NCBI GenBank assembly: GCA_052148295.1
Contig: JBKQIP010000091.1
Location: 1-25,583 of the forward strand
DNA length: 25,583 nucleotides
Source: Bog-473 sp052148295
GTDB lineage: Bacteria; Actinomycetota; Acidimicrobiia; Acidimicrobiales; RAAP-2
Direction: 5' to 3'
How positions within the stretch are numbered: the first letter of the stretch is position 1; each line of letters begins with the position of its first letter. Below are positions 7,299 to 16,255 of this stretch, piece after piece. The notes below the pieces were generated by a model. The model saw only the letters and a program-made list of their open reading frames with translations. It was not told the origin of the DNA and did not search any database. Both the position numbers and the translations under genes were made by a program.

Positions 7299-8131
7299 AC
7301 GACCAACCGTTTGGCGAAGGTGTGCCGGGCGACGACGTACCCCACGCCGATCCAGAGGCACAGGTAGGCGGCGTGCCCGAGGTCGACCCAGAGGTGGACC
7401 GTCCCCAGTGTCAGGTCACGGCACAGGGCGACGCCGTGGTACAGCGGGGTGATGTAGGCCACGAACTGGAGCAGCCGCGGCAGCTGGGAGATGGGGAAGA
7501 AGGTGCCCGAGAACAGGAAGAGCGGGACGACCACGAAACGGTAGATGGTGGAGAAGCCGGTGTCGTTCTCCAGCGTGGCGGCGAAGGCCGCCATGGGTGC
7601 GGCGAAGGCCATGCCGGTCAGCACGGCGGCCGGCAGGGCCAGGACGGCCCACGGCGAGTAGACCACACCGAAGGCGGCCATGACGGCCAGGTAGATGGTC
7701 ACCACGATGGAGATGCGCGCCGCCACCCAGGCCAGGTGACCCGTCACCACGTCGTAGACGTCGAGCGGCGCCGCCAGCATGGCCAGGTAGGTGCGCATCC
7801 ACTTGATGGCACCGAGGACCGGCCACATGGTGTCGTTGGTCCCGATCTGCATGGCCGTGCCGGCCAGGAGCCCGGGGGCGAGGTAGGCCACGTAGGGCAC
7901 GCCGTCCACGCCGTGGGAGTGCTGGTTGATGAGCGAGCCCAGAGCGACGCCCATGGCGGTCAGGTAGAGGATGGGGATGAGGAAGCTGGTGGCGATGGAG
8001 CTGCGCCAGGTCCGCTTGTACTGGTAGCCGAAGTACCGGGCGGCCCGGAACCACATGGGCGTGGCGAACCGGCGCGCCGGCGGGGCGAGGCCGTGCTCGA
8101 ACATCGTGTCGGAGCGGGTGGTGTCGGTCAC
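7295..8131 (-). CDS. ABC-2 type permease, first subunit
   Basis: A 278-residue membrane protein, paralogous to the next permease in the operon. Both have a cytoplasmic N-terminus with basic residues (FGYQYKRTWRSS here), a first helix around SFLIPILYLTAMGVAL, and the segment PLFLFSGTFFPISQLPRLLQ about 70 residues before the end. About six transmembrane segments are apparent. It starts with GTG at 8131, 17 bases after the stop of the ATPase gene; an ATG at codon 10 is possible but lacks a ribosome site. Its stop overlaps the start of the second permease, which suggests one-to-one synthesis of the two halves of an exporter channel. Confidence 0.9.
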   Translation of the reverse strand: MTDTTRSDTMFEHGLAPPARRFATPMWFRAARYFGYQYKRTWRSSIATSFLIPILYLTAMGVALGSLINQHSHGVDGVPYVAYLAPGLLAGTAMQIGTNDTMWPVLGAIKWMRTYLAMLAAPLDVYDVVTGHLAWVAARISIVVTIYLAVMAAFGVVYSPWAVLALPAAVLTGMAFAAPMAAFAATLENDTGFSTIYRFVVVPLFLFSGTFFPISQLPRLLQFVAYITPLYHGVALCRDLTLGTVHLWVDLGHAAYLCLWIGVGYVVARHTFAKRLVV

Positions 8132-8148
8132 GGGCCCCCCGATCCGGC

Positions 8149-9168
8149 TCAGTCGACGAGGGTGCGGCCGGTCAGCCGGAGGAAGACGTCCTCCAGCGTG
8201 GAGCGGCGCACCAGCGCGCTACGCGGCGAGAGGCCGCGGGCGTGCACCGCCGCCAGCGCGGCGTCACCGTCGTCGGTGTAGAGGAGGATCCGGTCGGGCA
8301 GCACCTCGTGGCGCTCCGCCAGGTCGGCCAGGTCCACCGCCAGCTCCTCGTGCCGGCCCGGCTGGAACCGCAGCTCGACCACCTCCTTGGTGGACTGCTG
8401 CTCGATCAGCTGGCGGGGGCTGCCCTGGGCGGCGAACCGGCCCTTGTCCATGACGACCAGGCGGTCGCACAGCTGCTCGGCCTCGTCCATGTAGTGGGTG
8501 GTGATGACCAGGGTGACCCCCTCCTGCTTGAGCCGGTAGAGGCGGTCCCACAGCAGGTGGCGGGCCTGGGGGTCGAGGCCGGTGGTCGGCTCGTCGAGGA
8601 TGAGCAGGTCGGGGTCCGAGATGAGGGCGCGGGCGATGGTAAGCCGCCGCTTCATGCCGCCCGAGAGCGGGTCGACCCGGTCGTGGGCCCGCTCGGTCAG
8701 CTGGGCGAACTCGAGCAGCTGGTCCGCCCGCTCGCGGATGAGCCGGCGGGGCATGTCGAAGTAGCGCCCGTAGATCATCAGATTGTCGAGGACGGTGAGG
8801 TCCAGGTCCAGGGAGTCCTCCTGGGGCACCAGTCCCATGCGGGCCCGGATGGCGGCCCCCTGGGTGGCCGGGTCCTTCCCCAGCACGCGCAGCGTGCCGC
8901 CGCTGAGCGGCGAGATGCACGAGATCATGCGCATGGTCGACGTCTTGCCGGCCCCGTTGGGCCCGAGGAAGCCGAACGACTCGCCCGCCTCGATGGTGAA
9001 GTCGACCTTGTCGACCGCCACGAAGTCGCCGAAGCGTTTCTCGAGCTGATGGGCCTCGACCATGGGGGCCCGCGGCGCCCTCTCGCCGGCGGGGTCCGGC
9101 GACGCGGCCGCCTCGCCCCGAGGCTCCGGTGGCGGGACGTCGGTCGTCGGCGAGGAGTATGACGACAT
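8149..9168 (-). CDS. ABC-2 exporter ATP-binding subunit (NodI/DrrA type)
   Basis: With the ATG at 9168 it is 339 residues. The nucleotide-binding domain shows Walker A GPNGAGKT (69-76), Q-loop Gln116, signature LSGGM (168-172), Walker B LLILDE (188-193), the D-loop TTGLD and the H-loop His225 in TTHYMDEAEQL. The C-terminal part resembles the regulatory extension of NodI/DrrA-type proteins and ends in the usual VRRSTLEDVFLRLTG motif. It would energise the two ABC-2 permeases encoded directly downstream. The start is uncertain: ATG 9168 has only a weak GAG site and adds a Pro/Ser-rich 35-residue tail before MVEAHQLEKRF, so ATG 9063 is an alternative. Frames further upstream run into the GH1 relic region and are rejected. 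Confidence 0.92.
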   Translation of the reverse strand: MSSYSSPTTDVPPPEPRGEAAASPDPAGERAPRAPMVEAHQLEKRFGDFVAVDKVDFTIEAGESFGFLGPNGAGKTSTMRMISCISPLSGGTLRVLGKDPATQGAAIRARMGLVPQEDSLDLDLTVLDNLMIYGRYFDMPRRLIRERADQLLEFAQLTERAHDRVDPLSGGMKRRLTIARALISDPDLLILDEPTTGLDPQARHLLWDRLYRLKQEGVTLVITTHYMDEAEQLCDRLVVMDKGRFAAQGSPRQLIEQQSTKEVVELRFQPGRHEELAVDLADLAERHEVLPDRILLYTDDGDAALAAVHARGLSPRSALVRRSTLEDVFLRLTGRTLVD

Positions 9169-9272
9169 TGTCAGCTCACGATACCGTGCAGGCCCGGAGG
9201 GCGACTCGGCCCCGACCGCCGGGGGGGGAAGGGGAGGGGGCGCAGGTGGCGACAGGACAGGGGGGCCGGGCG

Positions 9273-9499
9273 TGCCCCGAGGGGTTCCGTTGGGGGACGG
9301 CCACGGCGGCGCACCAACCACGACCGCTTCTCGGTGGAGGGGAGCCGGATCGAGCCCGCCGCGGGGGAGATCTCGCGGGCGGCCCTGGACCACGACCGCC
9401 CGCGCCCGCATCGGCCCGGACGGCCCGGCCGGGGCCCAGCCGGGGGTGCCGGTGCTCGACATGGGCTACGAGTTCTACCCGGCCGCCCTGGCCCACTGA
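9273..9499 (+). pseudogene. Remnant of a glycoside hydrolase family 1 (beta-glucosidase) gene
   Basis: Three short blocks in three different forward frames match characteristic GH1 segments in order. At 9273-9317 the frame reads CPEGFRWGTATAAHQ, the GH1 N-terminal signature (usually F-P-x-G-F-x-W-G-T-A-T-A-A-H-Q). One frame over, 9325-9399 reads RFSVEGSRIEPAAGEISRA then ALDHDR, the GH1 strand usually seen as RFSIEWSRIEP...GEFSRAALDHY. In the third frame 9449-9499 reads VLDMGYEFYPAALAH then a stop, resembling the DMGWEVYPEGL block before the catalytic ENG. The roughly 50 residues normally between the first two blocks, and hundreds between the second and third, are gone. No catalytic Glu motifs survive. 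This fills most of the 357-base gap 9169-9525. Confidence 0.72.
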
Positions 9500-9525
9500 G
9501 GCGGGGGGCCGCTCCGCCCGCCGGC

Positions 9526-10395
9526 TCAGACGCTGGCCAGCTCGGTGTTGGCCACGATGGCGTCGATGATCCGGGGCCAGACGGCCTCGGGCAGGTCGTG
9601 CCCCATGCCCGCGATCACCATGAGGGTGGAGCCCGGCACGGCGGCCGCCGTGGCCTCGCCCCCGCTCAGCTGCACCAGCGGGTCCGCCTCGCCGTGGATG
9701 ACCAGAAAGGGCATTCTCACCTGGCGCAACCCGGCGGTGCGGTCCGACGAGGCCAGGATCGCCCCGAGCTGGCGGGCCACACCGTCGGGGCAGTAGCCGC
9801 GGTCGTAGGCCGCCTCGGCCCGCCGGGTCATGACCTCGACGTCGAACGGGAAGCCCGGGGAACTGATGGCCCGGCTCCCCTCCACGCTGCCGGCGATGGC
9901 CTCCTCCCGGGTGGTACCGGGCGGGCGCAGCAGGGCCGCCACGGCGGCGTCGGTGGGCGCGCCCACGGTGCGGTCCCCCGTGGTCGACATGATGGAGCAC
10001 GCGCTGAGGCAGCGGTCGGGATGGTCGATGGCCAGGGCCTGGGTGATCATGCCGCCCATCGAGACGCCCACGACATGGGCCCGGTCGATGCCCAGGTGGG
10101 ACAGGAGGGCGGCGGCGTCGTCGGCCATGTCCTCCACCCGGTAGGGGGCCGAGGACCCGTCGCCACCGAAGAGGGCCAGCAGGTCGATCGCTCCCTCGAA
10201 CTTGGTCGAGAGCCCGACGTCACGGTTGTCGTAGCGGATGGTGAAGTAGCCGCGGGCCGTGAGGTCCTCCACGAACTGCTCCGGCCAGGCGATCAGCTGC
10301 GCACCCAGCCCCATGACCAGCAGCAGCGGGGGATCCGCCGGGTCTCCGCTGGTCAGATACTCCAGATCGATGCCGTTCACGTGTGCGCTGGGCAC
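9526..10395 (-). CDS. Alpha/beta-hydrolase fold enzyme
   Basis: A 289-residue alpha/beta hydrolase. The nucleophile elbow GVSMGG places Ser112; the acid is probably Asp238 in HGEADPLV and the base His266 in AGMGHDLPE, in the standard order and spacing. The oxyanion region MGLGAQLIAWPEQF and the segment TIRYDNRDVGLS are typical of soluble hydrolases related to epoxide hydrolases, haloalkane dehalogenases and esterases of actinobacteria. No signal peptide is seen, so it is probably cytoplasmic. The GTG at 10395 has a GGGAG site 6-7 bases upstream. Substrate cannot be assigned. It lies downstream of the membrane protein gene on the same strand but a hairpin in the 76-base gap suggests separate transcription. 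Confidence 0.92.
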   Translation of the reverse strand: MPSAHVNGIDLEYLTSGDPADPPLLLVMGLGAQLIAWPEQFVEDLTARGYFTIRYDNRDVGLSTKFEGAIDLLALFGGDGSSAPYRVEDMADDAAALLSHLGIDRAHVVGVSMGGMITQALAIDHPDRCLSACSIMSTTGDRTVGAPTDAAVAALLRPPGTTREEAIAGSVEGSRAISSPGFPFDVEVMTRRAEAAYDRGYCPDGVARQLGAILASSDRTAGLRQVRMPFLVIHGEADPLVQLSGGEATAAAVPGSTLMVIAGMGHDLPEAVWPRIIDAIVANTELASV

Positions 10396-10430
10396 GGCCC
10401 ACTCCCTTCACCGGTGGAGCGAGTGCTCCC

Positions 10431-10455
10431 GGCCGATGTCCTAGCAGGACCGGCC
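10431..10455 (-). terminator. Hairpin downstream of the membrane protein gene
   Basis: GTCCT (10438-10442) and AGGAC (10446-10450) pair around AGC, flanked by GGCC (10431-10434) and GGCC (10452-10455), which can extend the stem. It lies 16 bases past the minus-strand stop at 10472 and before the next gene start. There is no T-tract. Confidence 0.4.
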
Positions 10456-10471
10456 CGGCCGCGCCCGACCC

Positions 10472-11107
10472 TCACTCCGTGGCCGAGGTCTCCCGGTCCA
10501 CCGGGACGGACCGGCGGGAGACGGCCCGCCGGTGGCGGGGACCCGGCGCGGCCCCCACCAGCAGGACCTCGACCCCGGCGATGCACACGATGTAGAGGGG
10601 GAACGCCGCCTCGGCCACGGTCCACTGGGTGAGCGTCAAGAGGACGATCGTGGCGTTGGCCAGGGCGCCCGCGTAGGCGGACACGCTCTCGGTCTCGGGA
10701 TTGGTCCAGCTCTTGACCACGGTCGGCACGGCGGCCAGGAAGTCGGCCGCGATGGCGGCCGCGATGGCGAAGGTGCCGCTGCGGGTGAGGAGCCACGCCG
10801 CGGTCCCGGCCACCGACAGGGCCCCGCAGACGTAGTCGAGACGTCGGATCCGCCACACCGCGGACGGGTTGTGGAACGAGGCGATGAAGATCAGCAGGGG
10901 CATGAAGCCGAAGGTGAACGTGGTCAGCGTGCGCAGCCCCACGCCGGAACGGAGCTCCACCGCGGTGGCCAACAGCGGGGCGACGGCCCACAGCAACCAC
11001 GTGACCCGGTTGGGGTGGGTGGTGCCCCGCAGGGTGTCGCGCAGGTACCCGGCCGACCCGAGCACGCCGAGGGCCACCCCCACGTAGACGAAGTGCACGT
11101 TGATCAC
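10472..11107 (-). CDS. Multi-pass membrane protein with internal repeat (possible PQ-loop-like)
   Basis: About 211 residues, with six or seven hydrophobic segments. Two segments look like related halves: RDTLRGTTHPNRVTWLLWA near the N-terminus and TVVKSWTNPETESVSAYAGA in the C-terminal half. Each has a basic/polar loop, a Pro and a Trp or Ser at similar positions before a helix, an arrangement reminiscent of PQ-loop/SWEET-type transporters. I do not recognise a named family and the function is unknown. The C-terminus is a basic tail of about 30 residues. Start: GTG 11107 has no clear ribosome site; GTG 11098 has GGTGA 5-6 bases upstream and may be the true start. Longer open frames reach into the divergent dipZ promoter region and are rejected. 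Confidence 0.75.
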   Translation of the reverse strand: MINVHFVYVGVALGVLGSAGYLRDTLRGTTHPNRVTWLLWAVAPLLATAVELRSGVGLRTLTTFTFGFMPLLIFIASFHNPSAVWRIRRLDYVCGALSVAGTAAWLLTRSGTFAIAAAIAADFLAAVPTVVKSWTNPETESVSAYAGALANATIVLLTLTQWTVAEAAFPLYIVCIAGVEVLLVGAAPGPRHRRAVSRRSVPVDRETSATE

Positions 11108-11301
11108 CAGGTGACAGTCTGCTGGCTGCGGGGCTATGCCTCGTGCCGGAGCCGACCACACCCCGATCCCTCCGGCCGCTAGCTTCGTTCCCCCAAGGAA
11201 GCCCGTGCACGCAGGGCGGACTACCAATCCGGTGGCGTCGCACGCGCCACCGACCCGGAGGCGAGCGACACTGCCCACATCCCACCACAGCGCGAGGTCC
11301 C

Positions 11302-12984
11302 GTGGCTGAGCTGCTGGTCGTCGCCTTCCTCGGAGGCCTGATCACCGGCCTCTCCCCCTGCATCGTCCCCGTCCTGCCGGTGGTGGTGGCCGGCGGTTCG
11401 GCCGGGACCAACCGGGCCCGCCCCTTCGTGATCATCGCCGGCCTGGTGGTGAGCTTCAGCCTGACCGAGCTGCTGGGCAGCTCCGTGCTCAGCGCTCTCG
11501 GCCTGCCGCAGGACTTCTTGTTCTGGCTGGGCATCGCGCTGCTGCTGGTGTTGGCCGCGGGCCTGATGATCCCTGCGATCGGGACGTGGATCGAGCGCCC
11601 CTTCGCCCGCCTGGGCGCCTCGCGCTACGCCGACTCGGGCGGTGGCTTCGTCCTCGGCCTGAGCCTGGGTCTGGTCTTCGTGCCCTGTGCCGGCCCGGTG
11701 CTGGCCGCCATCTCGGTGGCGGCGGCCAATCACCGGGTGGATGCGGCATCGCTCTTCGTCACCCTCTTCTACGCCGCCGGAGCCGCGCTCCCCCTGCTGG
11801 TCTTCGCCGTGATCGCCCAGCGGGCCACCGCGGGATGGAAGCGTCTGCGCGGCCACCTGCCCGCCATCCGTCGGGTGGCCGGCGCGGTCCTGGCGGTGAC
11901 GGCCCTGGCCATCGCCTTCGGGCTGCTCGACCCCCTCCAGCGGGCCGTCCCCGGGTACACCTCGGCGCTGGAGAACCACATCGAGGGGAGCTCGTCCGTC
12001 TCGAAGCAGCTCGAGCGCCTGAGCGGCGAGCACGCCAACGCCTTCGCCACCAAACAGGCCAAGGCGCCCGCCACCCGGACCGCGCTCCCCAAGCTGGGTC
12101 GGGCTCCCAACTTCACGGGCATCGTCGACTGGCTCAACACCCCGCACGACCGACCGCTGACCCTGGCGCAGCTCCGGGGCAAGGTGGTCCTGATCGACTT
12201 CTGGACCTATTCGTGCATCAACTGCCAACGATCGCTGCCCCATGTCGAGGCCTGGTACCGCGACTACCGCAAGGACGGCCTCGTCGTGGTCGGGGTGCAC
12301 ACGCCGGAGTTCGCCTTCGAGCATGTCCTCTCCAACGTGCGGAGCGAGGCGGCGAGCCTGGGGGTGGACTACCCGATCGCCCTCGACAACAACTACGCCA
12401 CCTGGGACGCCTACAACAACGAGTACTGGCCGGCCGAGTACCTCATCGACCCCACCGGGGAGGTGCGGGCCTATGACTTCGGCGAGGGCGGCTACGCCAC
12501 CATGGAGTCCAACATCCGAGAGCTCCTGGCCGCCGACGGCGTCTCCCACCTCCCGCCCCGCACCGACGTGGCCGACAAGACCCCGACCAACCAGACGTCA
12601 CCCGAGAGCTATCTGGGCTACGAGGAGATCGAGTACGACGTGGGCACGCCCGTGGCCGACAACCGGGCCATCGTGTACCACGCGCCGTCCACGGTCCCCT
12701 CCGAGAGCTTCGCCTTCAACGGGACCTGGACCGACCGCCCGCAGGAGGCCACGGCCGGCTCCGATGCGTCGATCCTCATCAACGTCACGGCCGACGACGT
12801 CTACCTGGTCATGGGCGGGACCGGGACGGTGGACGTCTCCCTCGACGGTCGCCACCTCTCCACCATCGAGGTGGGTGGCGTGCCCCGGCTCTACCCGCTC
12901 CTCACCGGCACGGTCCTCCAGAGCGGCACGTTGACCCTGGTCTTCAGCCCCGGGGTCGCGGCGTACGACTTCACCTTCGGGTGA
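11302..12984 (+). CDS. dipZ: DipZ-type fusion: CcdA/DsbD transmembrane domain plus thioredoxin-like domain
   Basis: A 560-residue membrane thiol-disulfide protein. The N-terminal six-helix CcdA/DsbD domain (about 1-210) has its two membrane cysteines, Cys20 in LSPCIVPVLP and Cys129 in VPCAGPVLAA. The extracytoplasmic thioredoxin-like domain (about 265-410) has the redox pair Cys305/Cys308 in FWTYSCINCQRSLPH. A C-terminal beta-rich domain (about 440-560) corresponds to the CBM-like module of mycobacterial DipZ. The reaction, from family knowledge, is to carry electrons from cytoplasmic thioredoxin across the membrane through the CcdA cysteines to the outer CxxC, keeping secreted thiols reduced. 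Start is GTG 11302 with GAGGT 4-5 bases upstream; an open extension to 11143 lacks any DipZ similarity. It is monocistronic, convergent with the acyl-CoA synthetase gene. Confidence 0.93.
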   Translation: MAELLVVAFLGGLITGLSPCIVPVLPVVVAGGSAGTNRARPFVIIAGLVVSFSLTELLGSSVLSALGLPQDFLFWLGIALLLVLAAGLMIPAIGTWIERPFARLGASRYADSGGGFVLGLSLGLVFVPCAGPVLAAISVAAANHRVDAASLFVTLFYAAGAALPLLVFAVIAQRATAGWKRLRGHLPAIRRVAGAVLAVTALAIAFGLLDPLQRAVPGYTSALENHIEGSSSVSKQLERLSGEHANAFATKQAKAPATRTALPKLGRAPNFTGIVDWLNTPHDRPLTLAQLRGKVVLIDFWTYSCINCQRSLPHVEAWYRDYRKDGLVVVGVHTPEFAFEHVLSNVRSEAASLGVDYPIALDNNYATWDAYNNEYWPAEYLIDPTGEVRAYDFGEGGYATMESNIRELLAADGVSHLPPRTDVADKTPTNQTSPESYLGYEEIEYDVGTPVADNRAIVYHAPSTVPSESFAFNGTWTDRPQEATAGSDASILINVTADDVYLVMGGTGTVDVSLDGRHLSTIEVGGVPRLYPLLTGTVLQSGTLTLVFSPGVAAYDFTFG

Positions 12985-12986
12985 GG

Positions 12987-13011
12987 GCCCGCCGCCCCGG
13001 GCCGTGCGGGC
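12987..13011. terminator. Hairpin between convergent dipZ and acyl-CoA synthetase genes
   Basis: GCCCGC (12987-12992) pairs with GCGGGC (13006-13011) across a GC-rich 13-base loop. It begins 3 bases after the dipZ stop and lies before the opposite-strand stop at 13029, so it could serve both directions. There is no T-tract. Confidence 0.35.
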
Positions 13012-13028
13012 GCCGACCGTCGCCGGTC

Positions 13029-14645
<1,617 letters not shown>

Positions 14646-14850
14646 GGACCACTCACCTCCATCGGCACCGGGGACTTCCCGGTCTCGGTCCGGGACCATA
14701 TGGCAACCCGCTCCCCCTCGTGCACGGCGGCGGGGTCGACGTCTCTCAAACGGCGGAAAACCGCAGGTCAAGGGGGACTCTCCTTGGTACAAAGGGAGCA
14801 CATTCCGGAGCATAAGATTGAGGTAAATAGGGCCACTTCGTCAGGCCGAT

Positions 14851-14866
14851 TGTGAATCGTATCACA
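14851..14866. promoter_or_regulatory. Consensus CRP/FNR-type operator TGTGA-N6-TCACA
   Basis: The bases TGTGA, ATCGTA, TCACA match the CRP consensus in every defined position, and the arms extend one base further (TTGTGA / TCACAA). Actinobacterial CRP homologues recognise this same motif; in Mycobacterium tuberculosis, CRP (Rv3676) is known to control rpfA through such a site. Here the site is about 413 bases before the Rpf-like start codon and about 213 bases before the divergent acyl-CoA synthetase. If the TGCTACATT element at 14935 is the -10, the site would be centred near -91, a typical class I activator position. Confidence 0.68.
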
Positions 14867-14934
14867 AATCGTCGCCTTGAATACCCAGGTCAAAAGCTTT
14901 TTTTCCGGGATGACCCGAGTGGCCGGGTGCATCC

Positions 14935-14943
14935 TGCTACATT
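14935..14943 (+). promoter_or_regulatory. Possible extended -10 promoter element for the Rpf-like gene
   Basis: TGCTACATT contains a TGn extension and a TACATT hexamer (4 of 6 to TATAAT). No good -35 is found 16-18 bases upstream, which fits an extended -10 or activator-dependent promoter. It would give a 5' leader of about 320 bases that contains the hairpins at 14959-15081. This is a weak prediction. Confidence 0.28.
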
Positions 14944-14958
14944 CTCCGGCGCAAAGCC

Positions 14959-15081
14959 TGATCGGACTTTCTCGTCCATAGTGCAGCCGGAAGCTCGGCT
15001 GCATCGAGAAAGTGATGTCGATCAGTCCCCACCACAGACCAGTCGGGGTCTCGGCCTGCCCGCACACCGGGCGGGCCCGAG
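14959..15081 (+). ncRNA. Candidate structured 5' leader (possible cis-regulatory RNA) of the Rpf-like gene
   Basis: Three nested complementary segments can form one long stem: TGATCG (14959-14964) with CGATCA (15019-15024); ACTTTCTCG (14966-14974) with CGAGAAAGT (15005-15013); GCAGCCG (14983-14989) with CGGCTGC (14996-15002), closed by a 6-base loop. A second hairpin pairs CTCGG-CCTGCCCG (15050-15062) with CGGGCGGG-C-CCGAG (15068-15081), 13 pairs with one bulge and one G-U. Such structure within a long leader suggests a regulatory RNA. I could not match it to the c-di-AMP (ydaO) riboswitch consensus as I remember it. A protein-binding DNA palindrome is an alternative. Confidence 0.4.
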
Positions 15082-15271
15082 GACATCGAAGCGAGGACAC
15101 ACCGAGGACACACCCCGGGCCTTCACACCACCGGCCGCACACCCTGCGGCGATATGCCAGACCGGACGACGCCTTCCCGCTCTCCGATCGGGGCGCGTAT
15201 GCAATGGCCGGAGCCCGCCCTCCACCGAGCAGAGCCTGGCGCGTCCGCGCGCCCAGACGAAGGGAGGTGCC

Positions 15272-15871
15272 GTGCGGATCCGCATTGCACTATCGACGGC
15301 GATCGCCGTCACTTGTTTGACCACAGTCTTTTTCATCTCACTTGGCAGCACACCCGGGGCCTCGGCTCCGAACGTGGTACGGGTATCGGCGGCACACCCC
15401 GCCCCCACGCCGTCCACCTCGCAACTGGCCACACTGGCCGTGCCCGTCCTGGTGCACACGATCTTCGGGCCGGTCATCGACGTGGGCACCAGCCACTTCC
15501 CGATGAAGGCCGCACCGGCGGCCACACCGGCCACACCGGCCACACCGGCCACACCGGCCGCGACACCCGTGGCGGCGGCGCCCGTGGCCGCGACGCCCGT
15601 GGCGGCGGCCCCACCGGTGCCCGTGAGCGACAGCACCAGCACCGACACGGCCGACTGGGCCTGCATCCGGACCGCCGAGTCCGGCGACCGCTACAACGAT
15701 CCGGCCGCGCCTTCGGGCGCGTACGGCATCCTGCTCAGCACCTGGCAGTCCTTCGGCTACTCGGGCTGGCCCTACCAGGCGGCGGCCAGCGTGCAGGACG
15801 CCCTGGCGCTGCGGCTGTACAACGAGTACGGCTGGTCGCCCTGGAGTTCGCGGTTCTCCTGCGGCTTGTAG
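15272..15871 (+). CDS. Secreted Rpf-like transglycosylase / lysozyme-fold protein
   Basis: A 199-residue exported protein. The GTG at 15272 has GGGAGGT 3-6 bases upstream and encodes RIRIALSTAIAVTCLTTVFF, a basic residue-led hydrophobic signal peptide. A low-complexity Ala/Thr/Pro/Val linker (about 78-118) follows, partly encoded by four tandem 9-base repeats. The C-terminal domain (about 125-199) begins DWACIRTAESGDRYND and continues PSGAYGILLSTWQSFGYSG, the arrangement of resuscitation-promoting-factor/transglycosylase domains, with Glu136 as the likely catalytic acid. Cys131 and Cys197 could form the domain's disulfide. It would cleave peptidoglycan glycan strands outside the cell, in growth or resuscitation. 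No LysM, DUF348 or G5 module is present. The long upstream region suggests tight regulation. Confidence 0.85.
   Translation: MRIRIALSTAIAVTCLTTVFFISLGSTPGASAPNVVRVSAAHPAPTPSTSQLATLAVPVLVHTIFGPVIDVGTSHFPMKAAPAATPATPATPATPAATPVAAAPVAATPVAAAPPVPVSDSTSTDTADWACIRTAESGDRYNDPAAPSGAYGILLSTWQSFGYSGWPYQAAASVQDALALRLYNEYGWSPWSSRFSCGL
15521..15556 (+). repeat. Four tandem 9-bp repeats (GCCACACCG) in the linker of the Rpf-like gene
   Basis: Units begin at 15521, 15530, 15539 and 15548 and are identical; they encode Ala-Thr-Pro triplets. The repeats continue imperfectly to about 15615. Unit number could vary between strains by slippage, changing linker length without breaking the frame. Confidence 0.85.
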
Positions 15872-15880
15872 CCGCCCCGC

Positions 15881-16255
15881 CTACGCCAGGTTGAAGATGG
15901 CGGTCACCTGACCCATGTCGAAGTAGTCCCGCCATGCGGTGATCTTCCCGTCGCGCACGTGGAAGGCGCCCATGACGGGGAGGGGCGCCGTCTTCCCCCC
16001 CATGGTGAAGGTGTCGGTCCGCTCGGTCAGCACCGTGTCGCCGTCACTGGAGAGGTGGTGGATCTCGAACGCCAACGCCTCGCAGATGCCGAGGAACATG
16101 TCGATGACCGCCATGGTCGCCTCGATACCCTCGGCCGGGTCCATCGGGATGTTGTGGTACACCACGTCATCGGAGAAGTAGGGGCGGAGCACGTCGGCGT
16201 CGCGCTGGCTCACCGCGGCGCAGAATTCCCGCACCACCTGTTCGGCACTGGCCAT
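15881..16255 (-). CDS. Limonene-1,2-epoxide hydrolase-like protein (SnoaL/LEH fold)
   Basis: A 124-residue small alpha+beta barrel protein. All residues of the limonene epoxide hydrolase active site have counterparts: Tyr33 and Asn35 in VVYHNIP (water-binding Tyr/Asn), Arg79 and Asp81 in LTERTDTF, and Asp110 in WRDYFD (the Asp-Arg-Asp triad). In this family water adds directly to an epoxide without a covalent enzyme intermediate. The true substrate is unknown; related proteins act on terpene or fatty-acid-derived epoxides. Two ATGs are possible: the one at 16255 lies 6 bases after GGAGG and is preferred over 16261, which directly abuts it. Its 3' end lies 9 bases from that of the convergent Rpf-like gene. 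Confidence 0.88.
   Translation of the reverse strand: MASAEQVVREFCAAVSQRDADVLRPYFSDDVVYHNIPMDPAEGIEATMAVIDMFLGICEALAFEIHHLSSDGDTVLTERTDTFTMGGKTAPLPVMGAFHVRDGKITAWRDYFDMGQVTAIFNLA

Larger units (their letters stand above)
14646..15271. other. 626-base intergenic regulatory region, partly AT-rich
   Basis: No supported gene. Bases about 14780-14985 are clearly richer in A and T than the rest of the window. From left to right it holds a small GCGG-AAAA-CCGC hairpin (14753-14764), a perfect TGTGA-N6-TCACA site (14851-14866), a run of seven or more T (about 14898-14904), an extended -10-like TGCTACATT (14935-14943), a three-tiered hairpin (14959-15024), a second strong hairpin (15050-15081) and CGAGGACA repeats (15078, 15092, 15103). 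It separates the divergent acyl-CoA synthetase and Rpf-like genes. Short open frames through it have no recognisable content. Confidence 0.7.

Noticed and set aside
11108..11301. Search for a shared operator between the membrane protein gene and dipZ
   Set aside because: I saw no palindrome or convincing promoter elements in this 194-base gap.
14959..15271. A c-di-AMP (ydaO-yuaA) riboswitch before the Rpf-like gene
   Set aside because: I looked for the conserved GGAGGAACC-like and CGCACCCGACAGCUAAC-like segments of that class and found neither; structure is present but not that consensus.
15521..15615. Short tandem repeats as a possible CRISPR array
   Set aside because: The repeat unit is 9 bases with no spacers, lies in frame in a coding linker and encodes Ala-Thr-Pro.
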